The notes under the pieces are model-generated. The model was not told the origin of the DNA. It made no database searches and saw only the letters and a list, made by a program, of their open reading frames with translations. Below are positions 19,382 to 28,349 of a DNA stretch of 64,000 bases, in pieces. The stretch covers positions 26,182 through 90,181 of the forward strand of contig DATAPD010000028.1 in NCBI GenBank assembly GCA_036265385.1, given 5' to 3'. Every line of letters begins with the position of its first letter. Position 1 is the first letter of the stretch. A program made the translations under genes and the position numbers. Origin of the DNA: DATAPD01 sp036265385. GTDB taxonomy: Bacteria; Acidobacteriota; Terriglobia; Terriglobales; Acidobacteriaceae.

Positions 19382-20518
19382 TCAGGAGTTGACTGTTTCT
19401 GAATTTCTTTGCTGCCGTAATTGACTGAGAAATTCTTCTTGATCCAAACCATTTCCCTCGCGGAGAAGGGTGAGCAACGGATCTTCCGTCGCCTCTGTAT
19501 TTGTGTCCTCGCCCAGTTCAGCGTCGCAAGCGGCGAGTGCTTTTGGAGAGATCACAAGTTCTGGCGTCACTCCGGGACTGCTCGTCAAGAATTCGATGAA
19601 GTCGCCAACAACCTTGCGTTGCTCTTCTGTGCGGGAGGGGAATTCAATTCCCATACCGAAATTAGGATGCATCACGCGAACAGTACCGCCTGCGTGAATC
19701 TCGAGTCCTTCGACTTTTAAGCACAGATCCACGGACGAACGTTCCGGAAAAGGTGAAACTGTCTGCACATAGCATCCGCCCAGGCTAAGGTCCGTCAACT
19801 TGCAGGCGTCCACGAAGTCTTGGGTATCTGTCGCTGTGAGTTCAGGCGAGAATGCTTCAAGCCATGCCCTCAAATCCGTGCTCAATGGCTCTTCCATGTT
19901 CAGGAAGTGAATACCGCATTGACCGTTCGGATTGGCCCATGCGACTTCGGCCTCGGTCGCGACTTCGAAAGAGCCGTCCGGCAAAGTAAAGCGGCAATTC
20001 AGAAGAGCCAATGGCGTGAGCGGTTGCGCGGCCAGCACGTCCATTCCACTGTCGCTCAAATCGAGAAGAATACCTTCGACAGGAATACCATCCGCCAAGG
20101 TCAAACTCGCGGCCGCTTGTACAGGAACACGAGCGGAGCGCCTGCGCTCGCGTTTTAACAACGCAGCAGCCGCCCGTAGACTTGCGGTCACTTGCTCGAT
20201 GGAAATCGGCTTTGGCGCGATGAAATGTGCGCCTGCTCCTACTATGGCGCGTATCTGACGAGCATCGTTGACCAATGCCATCGCGACGACAGGTGCCGCT
20301 TCATTGCCTCGGTTTTTGACTAGATGCAAAATGCTGGAGGCAGCACCCGGCTCATCGAAATCAATCACGACTAAATCAAACCCTTGCTCTGCAATCCGCG
20401 CGGCAGCCACCTCGGGATCGCTTGAACGTTCAACCGCGAACCCGAAAGGTGCCATGGCACGCGCGAGTGCGTCCGAAGCGTCGTCGTCTTTCGAAACGAG
20501 CAGTGCCTGAAGAGTCAT
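19382..20518 (-). CDS. receiver domain with two PilZ domains
   Basis: The 378 residues start with a response-regulator receiver fold (LVVIDFDEP carries the phospho-acceptor Asp; PKPIS the conserved Lys). Two PilZ domains follow: one begins RRRSARVPVQ with LDLSDSGMDV at about residues 125-220, and a second has LTDLSLGGCYVQT near residue 245. The first keeps an RxxxR-like site and the DxSxxG motif expected for c-di-GMP binding; the second lacks the N-terminal Arg pair, so only one site may bind. It probably links a phosphorelay and c-di-GMP to an unknown output. Confidence 0.87.
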   Translation of the reverse strand: MTLQALLVSKDDDASDALARAMAPFGFAVERSSDPEVAAARIAEQGFDLVVIDFDEPGAASSILHLVKNRGNEAAPVVAMALVNDARQIRAIVGAGAHFIAPKPISIEQVTASLRAAAALLKRERRRSARVPVQAAASLTLADGIPVEGILLDLSDSGMDVLAAQPLTPLALLNCRFTLPDGSFEVATEAEVAWANPNGQCGIHFLNMEEPLSTDLRAWLEAFSPELTATDTQDFVDACKLTDLSLGGCYVQTVSPFPERSSVDLCLKVEGLEIHAGGTVRVMHPNFGMGIEFPSRTEEQRKVVGDFIEFLTSSPGVTPELVISPKALAACDAELGEDTNTEATEDPLLTLLREGNGLDQEEFLSQLRQQRNSETVNS

Positions 20519-20535
20519 GAGTTAACGAATCCGAT

Positions 20536-20811
20536 TTACGGCCAACGTGGAGTATTGCTCCGCGTTGCTTTGGCAGCGCTCGCCGGCTGGGCTGCAGTGC
20601 CCGCACTGGCTTTCGCAGCCATAGTGTTAGCTGCAGGTGCTTCATCCTCTACTTCTGAGAGCACCACGTTGTCCTCATCTTCTTCGTTTTCGGCAAGCAG
20701 GGGCGCAACTTCTCGCAGCTTCTCGGCGGCTTGCTGAAGCATTTCAATCTGCTTAGCAAGCTGCGCATACTTCGTCTGCTTGCGCCGCAATACCTCGTGG
20801 ATGTCCTTCAT
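20536..20811 (-). CDS. small coiled-coil protein of unknown function
   Basis: A 91-residue protein: an N-terminal coiled coil (KDIHEVLRRKQTKYAQLAKQ), an acidic middle and an Ala/Thr-rich disordered tail. I start at the ATG at 20811, which has AGGGGG about five bases upstream; an upstream start at 20856 adds 15 residues. The ribosome site lies in one arm of a small hairpin, TAGGGG/CCCCTA (20818-20836), which could hide it. It is upstream of the REC-PilZ gene and probably cotranscribed. Confidence 0.55.
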   Translation of the reverse strand: MKDIHEVLRRKQTKYAQLAKQIEMLQQAAEKLREVAPLLAENEEDEDNVVLSEVEDEAPAANTMAAKASAGTAAQPASAAKATRSNTPRWP

Positions 20812-20836
20812 ACAACCCCCTAGGGCGACTCTAGGG

Positions 20837-21259
20837 GCACCACAGGTCAGGGTCAATGCGTTTCGGGGAAGAGAAGATTACGTGCGTAACCAACGAAGGA
20901 TCGCTGCTCTAGCTTTCCACCTCCCGTAAACGACTCGAATCACGGATGTTCGAATATGACGTTCGCCCCAGTCATGACTCAAGTACTGTCTCTGCAGGAG
21001 GCACCCGCCCCTAGAAACTGGTGCAGTCTGCGACCACCCATCTATTTGCAACTCAGTGCATGGCAAAAGGCCTTGCGGTTTTTGATTAGTTAACAACATT
21101 TCGAGGTAGCCGACCGGTGCCAGCGACAGGCACACTCGTGTAATTTACGAGTTTCGTGATAGCCCCTACTCTATCTCTGAGCAGTTCTGGGGGAGGGCTG
21201 TTCGGGCGTCCTGTGATCCGAAAGATCCGGGACGCTCTTTAATTTTCGCCTGCCAGGCG
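20837..21259. other. gene-free stretch with a plus-strand hairpin
   Basis: No convincing coding frame. The only marked structure is a hairpin at 21205-21237 (GGCGTCC with GGACGCTC, plus an inner GATC/GATC) followed by TTTAATTTT on the plus strand. No plus-strand gene precedes it, so it would end a small RNA if it is a terminator. The rest probably holds the promoter of the minus-strand coiled-coil gene. Confidence 0.4.
21205..21246 (+). terminator. terminator-like hairpin without an upstream gene
   Basis: Stem GGCGTCC/GGACGCTC with an inner GATC-cgaaa-GATC stem, then a T-rich run on the plus strand. Read leftward from tolC-like gene it has no T run, so it is better as a plus-strand terminator of an unseen transcript. 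Confidence 0.4.
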
Positions 21260-22558
21260 CTACTCTGTGCCGCTATTCGCCCATTTCTCCAGCTCTCCAG
21301 AGGAGCGCAGAAGGGCAATGCGAGCCCGCTGTAGATCGATCAGCGTATCCTGCAACACTAAATACCGTTCCGAAGCTTGGGTCCGTGCGTCGTCGAGTTC
21401 ATGCAAGCTTCCCGTGCCTGTGGCGTCCCGTTCCTGAGCTGCTTCTAAACCAGATTGAGCGAGCTGGTATTCCAGATTAGCCACCTCGCTCGCTGCTCCC
21501 AGTTGGGCGACGGAGCGTTGCAATTTCAGTGTTTCTTCGCTGACTTGCGCGCGGACCGACTCAGCCTGTTTTTTTGCTTTTAGCGCATCCGAGTCTGCTC
21601 CCCTAGCGCGCGCACGCTGCGAGAAATTCAAGAAGGGAAACACAATGGAAACTCCAATCGTCGCGCTATTGGGCTCAAATCGCAGGTAGAAATCCTCGTA
21701 GTTGTTGAATTTCGTCAGCCGGGCATATTGGGCGGCAAAATCGAAGGATGGCAGCATCGCGCGATGTTCTCCGCGTGCTCTCAATGTGGCTGCAATCGAG
21801 CGCTGATCGGCGAACTGCACTGCCGGACTAGTCTTAGCCGCATCTTCAGCAAGGTTTTGCTGCTGCTCGACCGACGGCATCTCCGGTATGGATCCCGGGA
21901 CAGTTTGAATCTCCTTTGCTGCAACTCCCGTGAGTGCAGCGAGATGTTGACGCAGAACGTCCGCGGAACCTTGCGCTTGCAAAAACCGCAGGCGACTCCG
22001 CGCCGCCGCCAGCCTCGCTTTATTTAAATCGACCTCTTTGTCGATGCCTTCTTGAACACGAGCGCTAACCGCTTTTTCCATTGTCTCTGCAGAGTCACGT
22101 TCTTGCTGGATGCGGCTCAGCCTCTGCTCCCAATTGACAAGTTCAGTGTAGGTTGCCGCGGTATCCTGCATTGCCTGATTCCGTTGATCCTTGGTTTGGA
22201 ATTGGCTCGCGTTGTACTCAGTCCTCGCGGCTCTCAAAAACTCTCGCTGTGCAGGGTTATAGATGATCGACTGTACGTTGACGTTGAACAAAGAAGGCGC
22301 AGAGCCAGCTAACGCAAGTGGGATGCCCCAGGATGCGCCTAGTCCAGAGCCGACAGAAAAGCTTGGTATGTAGGCATTGCGTGCTTCCAGATAACTGGCG
22401 AATGCTTTCTGCTCATCCGCTTGCGCTGAAACCGCCGTGGTGCTGTGGTTGAGGGCGAGCTGAACCGCCTTCTTCAAGGTCAATTGTTCGGCAACTCCCG
22501 GCAATGTAGCTGCGATCAAAATCAACGCGAAGCGAGCGCCGACCAAGCGAAATGTCAT
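21260..22558 (-). CDS. TolC-family outer membrane efflux protein
   Basis: The 432 residues begin with a signal peptide (FALILIAATLPGVAEQ). Two long coiled-coil OEP repeats follow, with EARNAYIPSFSVGSG, QGSADVLRQHLAALTG and a second repeat ending DTLIDLQRARIALLRSSGELEKW. It should form a trimeric outer-membrane channel. It is the third gene of a minus-strand set (adaptor, TPR protein, TolC) and AAAGG precedes its ATG. Confidence 0.88.
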   Translation of the reverse strand: MTFRLVGARFALILIAATLPGVAEQLTLKKAVQLALNHSTTAVSAQADEQKAFASYLEARNAYIPSFSVGSGLGASWGIPLALAGSAPSLFNVNVQSIIYNPAQREFLRAARTEYNASQFQTKDQRNQAMQDTAATYTELVNWEQRLSRIQQERDSAETMEKAVSARVQEGIDKEVDLNKARLAAARSRLRFLQAQGSADVLRQHLAALTGVAAKEIQTVPGSIPEMPSVEQQQNLAEDAAKTSPAVQFADQRSIAATLRARGEHRAMLPSFDFAAQYARLTKFNNYEDFYLRFEPNSATIGVSIVFPFLNFSQRARARGADSDALKAKKQAESVRAQVSEETLKLQRSVAQLGAASEVANLEYQLAQSGLEAAQERDATGTGSLHELDDARTQASERYLVLQDTLIDLQRARIALLRSSGELEKWANSGTE

Positions 22559-22647
22559 AGCATCACCTTTGGTAAGTATGGAATTGAATTGTATCGGAGG
22601 GGTGATGGGACGAGTTCCGTCCGCAGAGGAATGTTCGACTTAGCGCT

Positions 22648-23598
22648 TTAGCCAGCCACGCGTTTCAGTGCTTCCTTCGCGCGGGCATAGTTGCGCGCAA
22701 GCGTCAGTGATTGTCGATACTCCTCTTCTGCGCTTTGCTTATTACCCTGCTTTTCAAGAGCCGTCCCGAGCAGATAATGCGCTTTGAAGACGGGGGCTTC
22801 TTCGACGGTCGGTCCCGCCAAGTATCGCTTTAACAACTCGATTGCGAACGTAGGATTACGATTGGCCCGCAACAGAGTGTCCGCACCATCCATTAACACT
22901 TCCGGAGGGTTTACTGCCCCGGTGGTTGCCTTGCGCAGAGCGGATTCCATGTCGTCATACCGCTCTCGTTTTCGATAAAAAACCGCGAGATCCAGCCAGG
23001 TGTCGCTCGCGCCTTTACTCAGGTCGATTGCGCTCCGATACTCTTTCTCAGCTATTGCGTAATCTTTGTTCTTCTCAGCGATTCGGGCATAGACCCAATG
23101 TTCTTTAGCGGGATGGACCTTTCCAATCAGCACAGCCTGCGTCCGTGCCTTGTCTTCGCCACCACCCATCATCCCTGGAGCTTCGAGATAAAACTCGGCT
23201 AAATCGACACGAGCCAAGAGATTGGTACCATCCAGTTGAACGGCCTGTTCAAATTCCGTCCGCACCTTTTTCGCAAGTCTGGCGGCCGTGATGAAACTTG
23301 AGTGATCTGCTTTTTCGCCATATGCTCTGCCCAGCCATTGGTGGTAGGCACTCTTGCTGCTATCTGCTTCAACGGCCCCTTCACAGTTATCAACGGCATG
23401 GTCCCAATCTTCAACAAGATAATAAGCACGGCATAACAGGTTCAGACTTTCCGCGTCACCCTTGTTGGACGAGATTCGCGCGTCAAGCTCTCGAATTGCT
23501 TCGTCGACCTTGCCTTTCGCAAGTAGGTCTTTGGCTGACTGCGCTGTGCAGAGCATCGAAAGGAGAGGGACTACGATGATTCGGAGGAGAAAGCGCAT
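22648..23598 (-). CDS. exported TPR-repeat protein
   Basis: The 316 residues start with a signal peptide (FLLRIIVVPLLSMLCTAQSA) followed by about six tetratricopeptide repeats (AKGKVDEAIRELDARI, NLLCRAYYLVEDWDHAVDNC, KDYAIAEKEYRSAIDL). It lies between an export adaptor (3 bp upstream) and a TolC gene, so it may help assemble the exporter, but TPR proteins are too varied to be sure. Confidence 0.8.
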   Translation of the reverse strand: MRFLLRIIVVPLLSMLCTAQSAKDLLAKGKVDEAIRELDARISSNKGDAESLNLLCRAYYLVEDWDHAVDNCEGAVEADSSKSAYHQWLGRAYGEKADHSSFITAARLAKKVRTEFEQAVQLDGTNLLARVDLAEFYLEAPGMMGGGEDKARTQAVLIGKVHPAKEHWVYARIAEKNKDYAIAEKEYRSAIDLSKGASDTWLDLAVFYRKRERYDDMESALRKATTGAVNPPEVLMDGADTLLRANRNPTFAIELLKRYLAGPTVEEAPVFKAHYLLGTALEKQGNKQSAEEEYRQSLTLARNYARAKEALKRVAG

Positions 23599-23601
23599 TG
23601 C

Positions 23602-24837
23602 TTACTGCGCCACCTTGGCCTTCAGGCCTTCACGCAGCGGCCAGGAATTGACGGCGGTCAACGCGACAAGCGCACCGGAATCTAGACCACTTGTTACCTC
23701 AACGCTCGTCATGTTGGACAGGGACGTATTAATCCACCGTTTCCGCAATTCTCCATCGATAAGGGTGTAAACGTACGGTTTGCCATTGTCCATGCGTAGC
23801 GCCTCACGCGGGATGATCAGAACATTGTGCTGTTCCGTTGTGATGATCGTGACACTTACGTTGACGTTAGGTAAAAGCCTTCCGTCCGCATTGTCTACGA
23901 TGCACGTTGTCTCTCCTACGTTGCGCGTACCGAGCAGCTTGACAGCGGCCGGAACCGTACTGATGCTGCCATGCCAGATCCGCCCCGGGACGGCATCCCA
24001 GGCTAGTTCGATGGGCTGACCTGCTTCCAGTCGCCCAACATCGGGCTCATCCACAAACGCGCGTACCAGCACCTTGCTCAGATCCGCTTCTTGCAACAGC
24101 AAGTCCCCGGGATTTACGTAGGCTCCTTGACGGACGGGAATGGCAAAAACCACTCCGTCGAAAGGCGCTCGGATTGTGGATTTCGAAAGCGTGTCCTGTG
24201 CGGCCGCATAGGCCGCCTGCGCTTCTCCACTCTGCGCTTGCACTTTTGCCACTTCCGGCTGGGAATAACGCGCTGTTTGCTTCTGCTCGACTAATTTGAG
24301 GTCTGCATCGGCGCGCTGCAGTGCATTTTCTGCGGCCGTGACTTCACCCGCTGCGGCTGCGCCTTTTTGTTGCAAACGACGCAGCGCGTCCAAATTCCGT
24401 TGAGCCGCTTCTTTTTCAGCTTGCGCTTTGATTTTCTGATTTTGAAGCGTCAGCGCCTCTTCTTGTGACCCGCCACGCTCAACAGAGCTAACGTCAGATT
24501 GAGCTGCTTTCAATTGCGCAAGAGCACGCGCCGCTTGGGCCCTCGCATCGGCGTCATCAAGTTGCATCAACAACTGACCCTTTTTGACGTGATCGCCTTC
24601 CTTTACAAGAATCTTGCGGATAGTCGTTGCGGCAGGCGCATGCGATTCGAAGTTTTGGATTGGCTCGACTTTGCCATTCGTGGAAACAACACTGCGTATC
24701 TGCCCTCGCTCCGCTTTGGCAAAGCGGACAGCTAGGGGATCTTTCCGCATCGACATGAAAGCGGCCAGCACAAACACACCAACCACCAGCCCGATGGCCC
24801 ACACTAACCAGCTACGCTTTTTTCCCGGATTGAGCAC
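23602..24837 (-). CDS. periplasmic adaptor subunit of an efflux system (HlyD/MacA type)
   Basis: About 411 residues: a membrane anchor (SWLVWAIGLVVGVFVLAAFM), a lipoyl half-motif (ESHAPAATTIRKILVKEGDHVKKGQLLMQLDDADA), a long coiled-coil hairpin rich in Ala, Gln and Glu, then STIRAPFDGVVFAIPVRQGAYV and beta-barrel domains. It links an inner-membrane pump to TolC. No pump gene is adjacent in the window. I use the GTG at 24837; the frame is open to 24897. Divergent from queF. Confidence 0.87.
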   Translation of the reverse strand: MLNPGKKRSWLVWAIGLVVGVFVLAAFMSMRKDPLAVRFAKAERGQIRSVVSTNGKVEPIQNFESHAPAATTIRKILVKEGDHVKKGQLLMQLDDADARAQAARALAQLKAAQSDVSSVERGGSQEEALTLQNQKIKAQAEKEAAQRNLDALRRLQQKGAAAAGEVTAAENALQRADADLKLVEQKQTARYSQPEVAKVQAQSGEAQAAYAAAQDTLSKSTIRAPFDGVVFAIPVRQGAYVNPGDLLLQEADLSKVLVRAFVDEPDVGRLEAGQPIELAWDAVPGRIWHGSISTVPAAVKLLGTRNVGETTCIVDNADGRLLPNVNVSVTIITTEQHNVLIIPREALRMDNGKPYVYTLIDGELRKRWINTSLSNMTSVEVTSGLDSGALVALTAVNSWPLREGLKAKVAQ

Positions 24838-24972
24838 GTTGCTGTAAATTCGGCAGGCAACAATGTAACACCTGAACGCTCTGCAAGGAGCCTGCACTAA
24901 ATTAGATGCAGCCTCAGGCGTTCGTTCTTCGAGATCCCGAAAAAGTCAGGTTCAAAAAGGTGGTATTAGAAT

Positions 24973-25377
24973 ATGCGGATGTCCAAAGGTCCTCGATATA
25001 CGCCGGAGCACGCTGCTTCCGGCCTGGATGCAAAATTTCCTGAAATCGAAACCTGGCCCAATCAATTTCCAGGGTATGAAATCGTCATCGACGATCCGGA
25101 ATTCACTTCCGTATGCCCGAAAACTTCGCTGCCGGATTTCGGCGTAATCACCATTCGATATATGCCTGACAAGAAATGTCTCGAGTTGAAGTCGCTGAAG
25201 GAGTACCTGCACACCTACCGCGATCTTGGAATCTTCCAGGAAAACATTGTCAATCGTGTTCTGGAAGATGTGGTTCGTTGGGCAAAGCCTGTGTGGGCCG
25301 AAGTTAAAGGCGATTTTCGGCCTCGTGGAGGCATCTCGACAGTCGTTATTGCCAAGTGGCCACGACCGAAGCGCTGA
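24973..25377 (+). CDS. queF: NADPH-dependent preQ0 reductase
   Basis: Reduces 7-cyano-7-deazaguanine to preQ1 in queuosine synthesis. The 134 residues match the short, unimodal QueF type. The catalytic Cys is in FTSVCPKTSLPDFG, followed by ELKSLKEYLHTYR and FQENIVNRVLED. AGGTGG lies about 10 bp before the first ATG; a second ATG two codons later is possible. No preQ1 riboswitch was evident in the 75 bp upstream, and no other queuosine gene is near. Confidence 0.94.
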   Translation: MRMSKGPRYTPEHAASGLDAKFPEIETWPNQFPGYEIVIDDPEFTSVCPKTSLPDFGVITIRYMPDKKCLELKSLKEYLHTYRDLGIFQENIVNRVLEDVVRWAKPVWAEVKGDFRPRGGISTVVIAKWPRPKR

Positions 25378-25457
25378 GATCTTTTCTTCCAATTAACATT
25401 TCCAATCCATGAGCAGGTGGCTGACCAGCAAATGGTCATGTTAGATTCACACCACCC

Positions 25458-26699
25458 GTGAACGAACAAAAAGTCTACCCACGAACAGCACTGATTGTTC
25501 TAACTCTGCTAAACCTCGTGAACTATGTTGATCGGTCAGTTCTGAATGCGGTCCAGCCTTTGATCCAAACAGAATTTCGCCTAACAAAAACACAGCTCGG
25601 CTATCTCACAAGTGCATTCCTGATTTTTTACATGATTGCGGCGCCCTTCGTGGGCCCACTCGCTGATCGTTACTCGCGAAAGGTAATCATCGCTCTCGGC
25701 GCATTCTTCTGGAGCGGGTTGACGTTGCTTACGGCAGTCACGCATAACTACGCAGAACTTCTGGTCCGGCACACCCTGGTTGGCATCGGCGAGGCAACGT
25801 TCGTGACGATTGCCCCAACGTTTGTGGCGGATCTGTTTGCAGAAGATAGGCGCGGAAGAATTCTGGCTGTTTTCTACCTAGCCATACCCGTGGGTTTTGC
25901 TTTGGGGTACCTGTTGGGCGGCCATTTGGGCCCCACGCATGGATGGAGAGTTCCTTTCTACGTCGCCGCAGCTCCAGGTTTTCTGATAGGAATTGCCGTG
26001 TTGTTTCTGAAAGAGCCTGTCAGAGGGCAATTCGACACACTCAAAGAAACTCCCGATCGTGGCACTGTGCTCGGATTAGCCAAAAATCCTGCGTTTTTAA
26101 CGGCGACGCTGGGCATGGCGGCGATGACGTTTTCTTTGGGTGGAATCCTGGTCTGGATGCCTCAATTTCTTTTCAGCGAACGCCACTACACACTGGAAGC
26201 CGCAAATTCACTGTTTGGGATCATCGTTGTCGTCGACGGTATTCTTTCGGCACTTGCTGGAGGATTGCTAGGCGATTACCTGTTACCCAAGATGAAAGGA
26301 TCGTATTACTTCATCTCCGCAACCGGTATGGCTCTCGGTGTGCCCGCTATGATCATCGCCCTTTTTCATAAAGGCCCGCTGATGGTTCCAGCAATCGCAG
26401 TCGCCGCTTTCTTTCTGTTGTTGAACACTTCGCCGCTGAATGCTGCTCTGATTAACTCCGTCGGAGCCCATATCCGTGCCACCGCGATTGCAGTCAACAT
26501 CTTCATCATCCATATCCTGGGCGATGTGCCTTCTCCTACCATGATGGGATGGGTCGCAGATCGTAAATCGCTGCAAGCTTCTTTCGTGCTTCCTGTCGTG
26601 GCGATGATTCTCTCGTCAGCCATACTCTTCTATGGGATGAGATTCGCGCCTGAAATGGGCATTAAACATGCGAAATCCGAAGGAACTCACGTCGGATGA
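25458..26699 (+). CDS. MFS transporter, spinster-like
   Basis: The 413 residues form about 12 hydrophobic segments. NLVNYVDRSVLNAVQPLI in helix 1 and GPLADRYSRK in the loop between helices 2 and 3 are MFS motifs, and the style resembles the Spinster/ACS-type group. Start is GTG at 25458. Substrate cannot be inferred. It is the last core gene before the integrated element. Confidence 0.88.
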   Translation: MNEQKVYPRTALIVLTLLNLVNYVDRSVLNAVQPLIQTEFRLTKTQLGYLTSAFLIFYMIAAPFVGPLADRYSRKVIIALGAFFWSGLTLLTAVTHNYAELLVRHTLVGIGEATFVTIAPTFVADLFAEDRRGRILAVFYLAIPVGFALGYLLGGHLGPTHGWRVPFYVAAAPGFLIGIAVLFLKEPVRGQFDTLKETPDRGTVLGLAKNPAFLTATLGMAAMTFSLGGILVWMPQFLFSERHYTLEAANSLFGIIVVVDGILSALAGGLLGDYLLPKMKGSYYFISATGMALGVPAMIIALFHKGPLMVPAIAVAAFFLLLNTSPLNAALINSVGAHIRATAIAVNIFIIHILGDVPSPTMMGWVADRKSLQASFVLPVVAMILSSAILFYGMRFAPEMGIKHAKSEGTHVG

Positions 26700-26720
26700 T
26701 CTGGTTTCAGTCCCCGTAAT

Positions 26721-26736
26721 CATTCGACGAGATTCG
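26721..26736. repeat. 16-bp direct repeat near integrase, copy 1
   Basis: CATTCGACGAGATTCG recurs with one change (CATTCGACAAGATTCG) at 26795-26810, 74 bp away. The pair brackets the integrase promoter and the candidate core site. It may be an integrase or repressor binding site; function is inferred. Confidence 0.5.
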
Positions 26737-26752
26737 ATATCATAGAAAACCA

Positions 26753-26782
26753 TTGACTTAACAGGGACTTGCCGCCTATTCT
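26753..26782 (+). promoter_or_regulatory. promoter of the integrase gene
   Basis: TTGACT (26753-26758) and TATTCT (26777-26782) with an 18-bp spacer. Transcription would start near 26789, which rules out the TTG at 26769 as start codon and favours the GTG at 26790 on a nearly leaderless message. Confidence 0.45.
26769..26778. other. candidate attachment core, left
   Basis: TTGCCGCCTA is repeated at 33594-33603; with the preceding GA and one variable base, 12 of 13 positions agree. The two sites enclose the whole integrated element. The match is short, so this is a hypothesis. Confidence 0.3.
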
Positions 26783-26789
26783 CCGGGGC

Positions 26790-28007
26790 GTGAGCATTCG
26801 ACAAGATTCGGGGAAATTGGTGCCAATTCTGCCCTCGGGTAGCACCGGAGTAGTACCGAGGTTGCCGTTCACCAAGCGAGCGATCGAAGCCCTGAGCCCA
26901 CGACCACAACGTTATTACGTGTGGGACAGCGTAGTGCGTGGTCTCTCTCTGGTTGTGCAGCCATCCGGCAAAAAAAGTTTTTATCTCTATCGAAAAATCA
27001 ACGGACGACCGGAGCGAATTCTCATTGGCTCATTCCCCGACTTGCGACCCGAACGTGCTAGGGCGCTGGCCGAGTCGATGAATGGCGTAATCGCTGAAGG
27101 CGGTAATCCTGCCAAAGAACGCCGACAAATCCAGAGTGAGATGACGTTGCAGGAACTGTTCGAAACGTTTAAGACGCTGTGGGGTCAAGAACGCTTACGC
27201 ATGTGGAAGGTTGAAGAGAGAAGATTCAATAAGTATCTCCACAAATGGAAACTGCGTCGATTGTCGTCGATCACTCGACAAGATGTTCTCGCACTACATG
27301 CGCAAATCGGACGCGACCATGGACCTTATATCGCGAACAGGATTGTTTCCCTAATTTCCTCGATGTGGAATCGTGCGATCAGCGATTGGGGGCTTGACGC
27401 AAAAAATCCCGCCGAAAAGATTCGCTTCTTTCGGGAAAGTGCACGTGAACGCTTTCTTGATGGCGCAGAGCTGAAACGGCTCTTCGAAGCATTGGAACTC
27501 GAACCCAATCAATTGTTGGCAGACTTTTTCCGATTACTGCTCTTTACCGGGGCGCGTTCGGGCAACGTGTCCTCGATGCGCTGGGACGAAATCAATTTCC
27601 ATCGACAGGAATGGTCGATTCCAGCAACGAAATCGAAGTCGGGCGAGACAATGACGCTTCCGCTGGTGCCTGCCGCGTTCGACATCCTCGTGCGGCGCAG
27701 AGCTTCTGCGCTCAATGACTTTGTGTTTCCTGCACAAAGCCGGTCTGGCCACATCACGGGCTATAAGGCCGGATGGGCAAGGATTATCAAGCGGGCTGAA
27801 CTGGCCGACGTTCGAATGCACGATTGCCGAAGAACTTTAGGAAGTCTTCAGTGTGCACTCGGAACAAGTTTGCCAATCATTGGAAAAAGCTTGGGTCACA
27901 CGAGCGTGGCCGCAACGGCAATTTACAGCAGATTAAATTTGGACCCTGTGAGGGAAAGCGTTTCCAATGCAGTTGCCGCAATGCTCGCCGTGAAGGCGGT
28001 GGACTAG
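26790..28007 (+). CDS. int: tyrosine recombinase/integrase (P4-like, DUF4102 type)
   Basis: Site-specific recombinase of the integrated element. About 405 residues: an N-terminal arm-binding domain (PFTKRAIEALSPRPQRYYVW, GLSLVVQPSGKKSF), a core-binding helical domain and the catalytic domain. Catalytic residues are visible: Arg in TGARSGNV (about 256), Lys in ATKSKSGE, HDCRR (about 344-348), His in SLGHTSVAAT and Tyr in IYSRL (about 378). A promoter overlaps the earlier TTG start, so I chose GTG at 26790. The next ORF begins directly after its stop. Confidence 0.92.
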   Translation: MSIRQDSGKLVPILPSGSTGVVPRLPFTKRAIEALSPRPQRYYVWDSVVRGLSLVVQPSGKKSFYLYRKINGRPERILIGSFPDLRPERARALAESMNGVIAEGGNPAKERRQIQSEMTLQELFETFKTLWGQERLRMWKVEERRFNKYLHKWKLRRLSSITRQDVLALHAQIGRDHGPYIANRIVSLISSMWNRAISDWGLDAKNPAEKIRFFRESARERFLDGAELKRLFEALELEPNQLLADFFRLLLFTGARSGNVSSMRWDEINFHRQEWSIPATKSKSGETMTLPLVPAAFDILVRRRASALNDFVFPAQSRSGHITGYKAGWARIIKRAELADVRMHDCRRTLGSLQCALGTSLPIIGKSLGHTSVAATAIYSRLNLDPVRESVSNAVAAMLAVKAVD

Positions 28008-28349
28008 ATGAACACGCCTTCAGATACGGTCCGGCGGCTGGAAAAACTAAGAAGCTCAATCCTCTATCCACGAGAAGAGGTGGAGTCATGGTCAAACGAG
28101 TCATTCGTGACTCCACTCGAGCGTAGCCGCTTGAAGGGATATTTAATAGCGGTCGGGGTACGGCTAAAGAATATTGACACCCTTGAGCGACAAACGGTGG
28201 ATGCTGACGAAATCGCAGACGGCGTACGTCTTACCAACCTCTATTGCAGACGCAAGTTTTACCTCGAGGCGGAAAGATCATCGCCGTTTCTCGAGGAACC
28301 CGTCCGACAATTGGAAGCTCTGCTATCCCATCACCTGAACCCTCACTAG
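28008..28349 (+). CDS. hypothetical protein of the integrated element
   Basis: A 113-residue, charged, probably helical protein beginning MNTPSDTVRRLEKLR, with no membrane segment. Its ATG abuts the integrase stop codon, so it is cotranscribed with int. I recognise no family. Its 3' end is overlapped by the next frame. Confidence 0.55.
   Translation: MNTPSDTVRRLEKLRSSILYPREEVESWSNESFVTPLERSRLKGYLIAVGVRLKNIDTLERQTVDADEIADGVRLTNLYCRRKFYLEAERSSPFLEEPVRQLEALLSHHLNPH

Noticed and set aside
20878..21135. Minus-strand frame of 85 codons
   Set aside because: No ribosome site, mixed composition and no domain; treated as intergenic.
24898..24972. PreQ1 riboswitch before queF
   Set aside because: I could not find the short pseudoknot pattern (C-rich loop and A-rich tail) expected for one.
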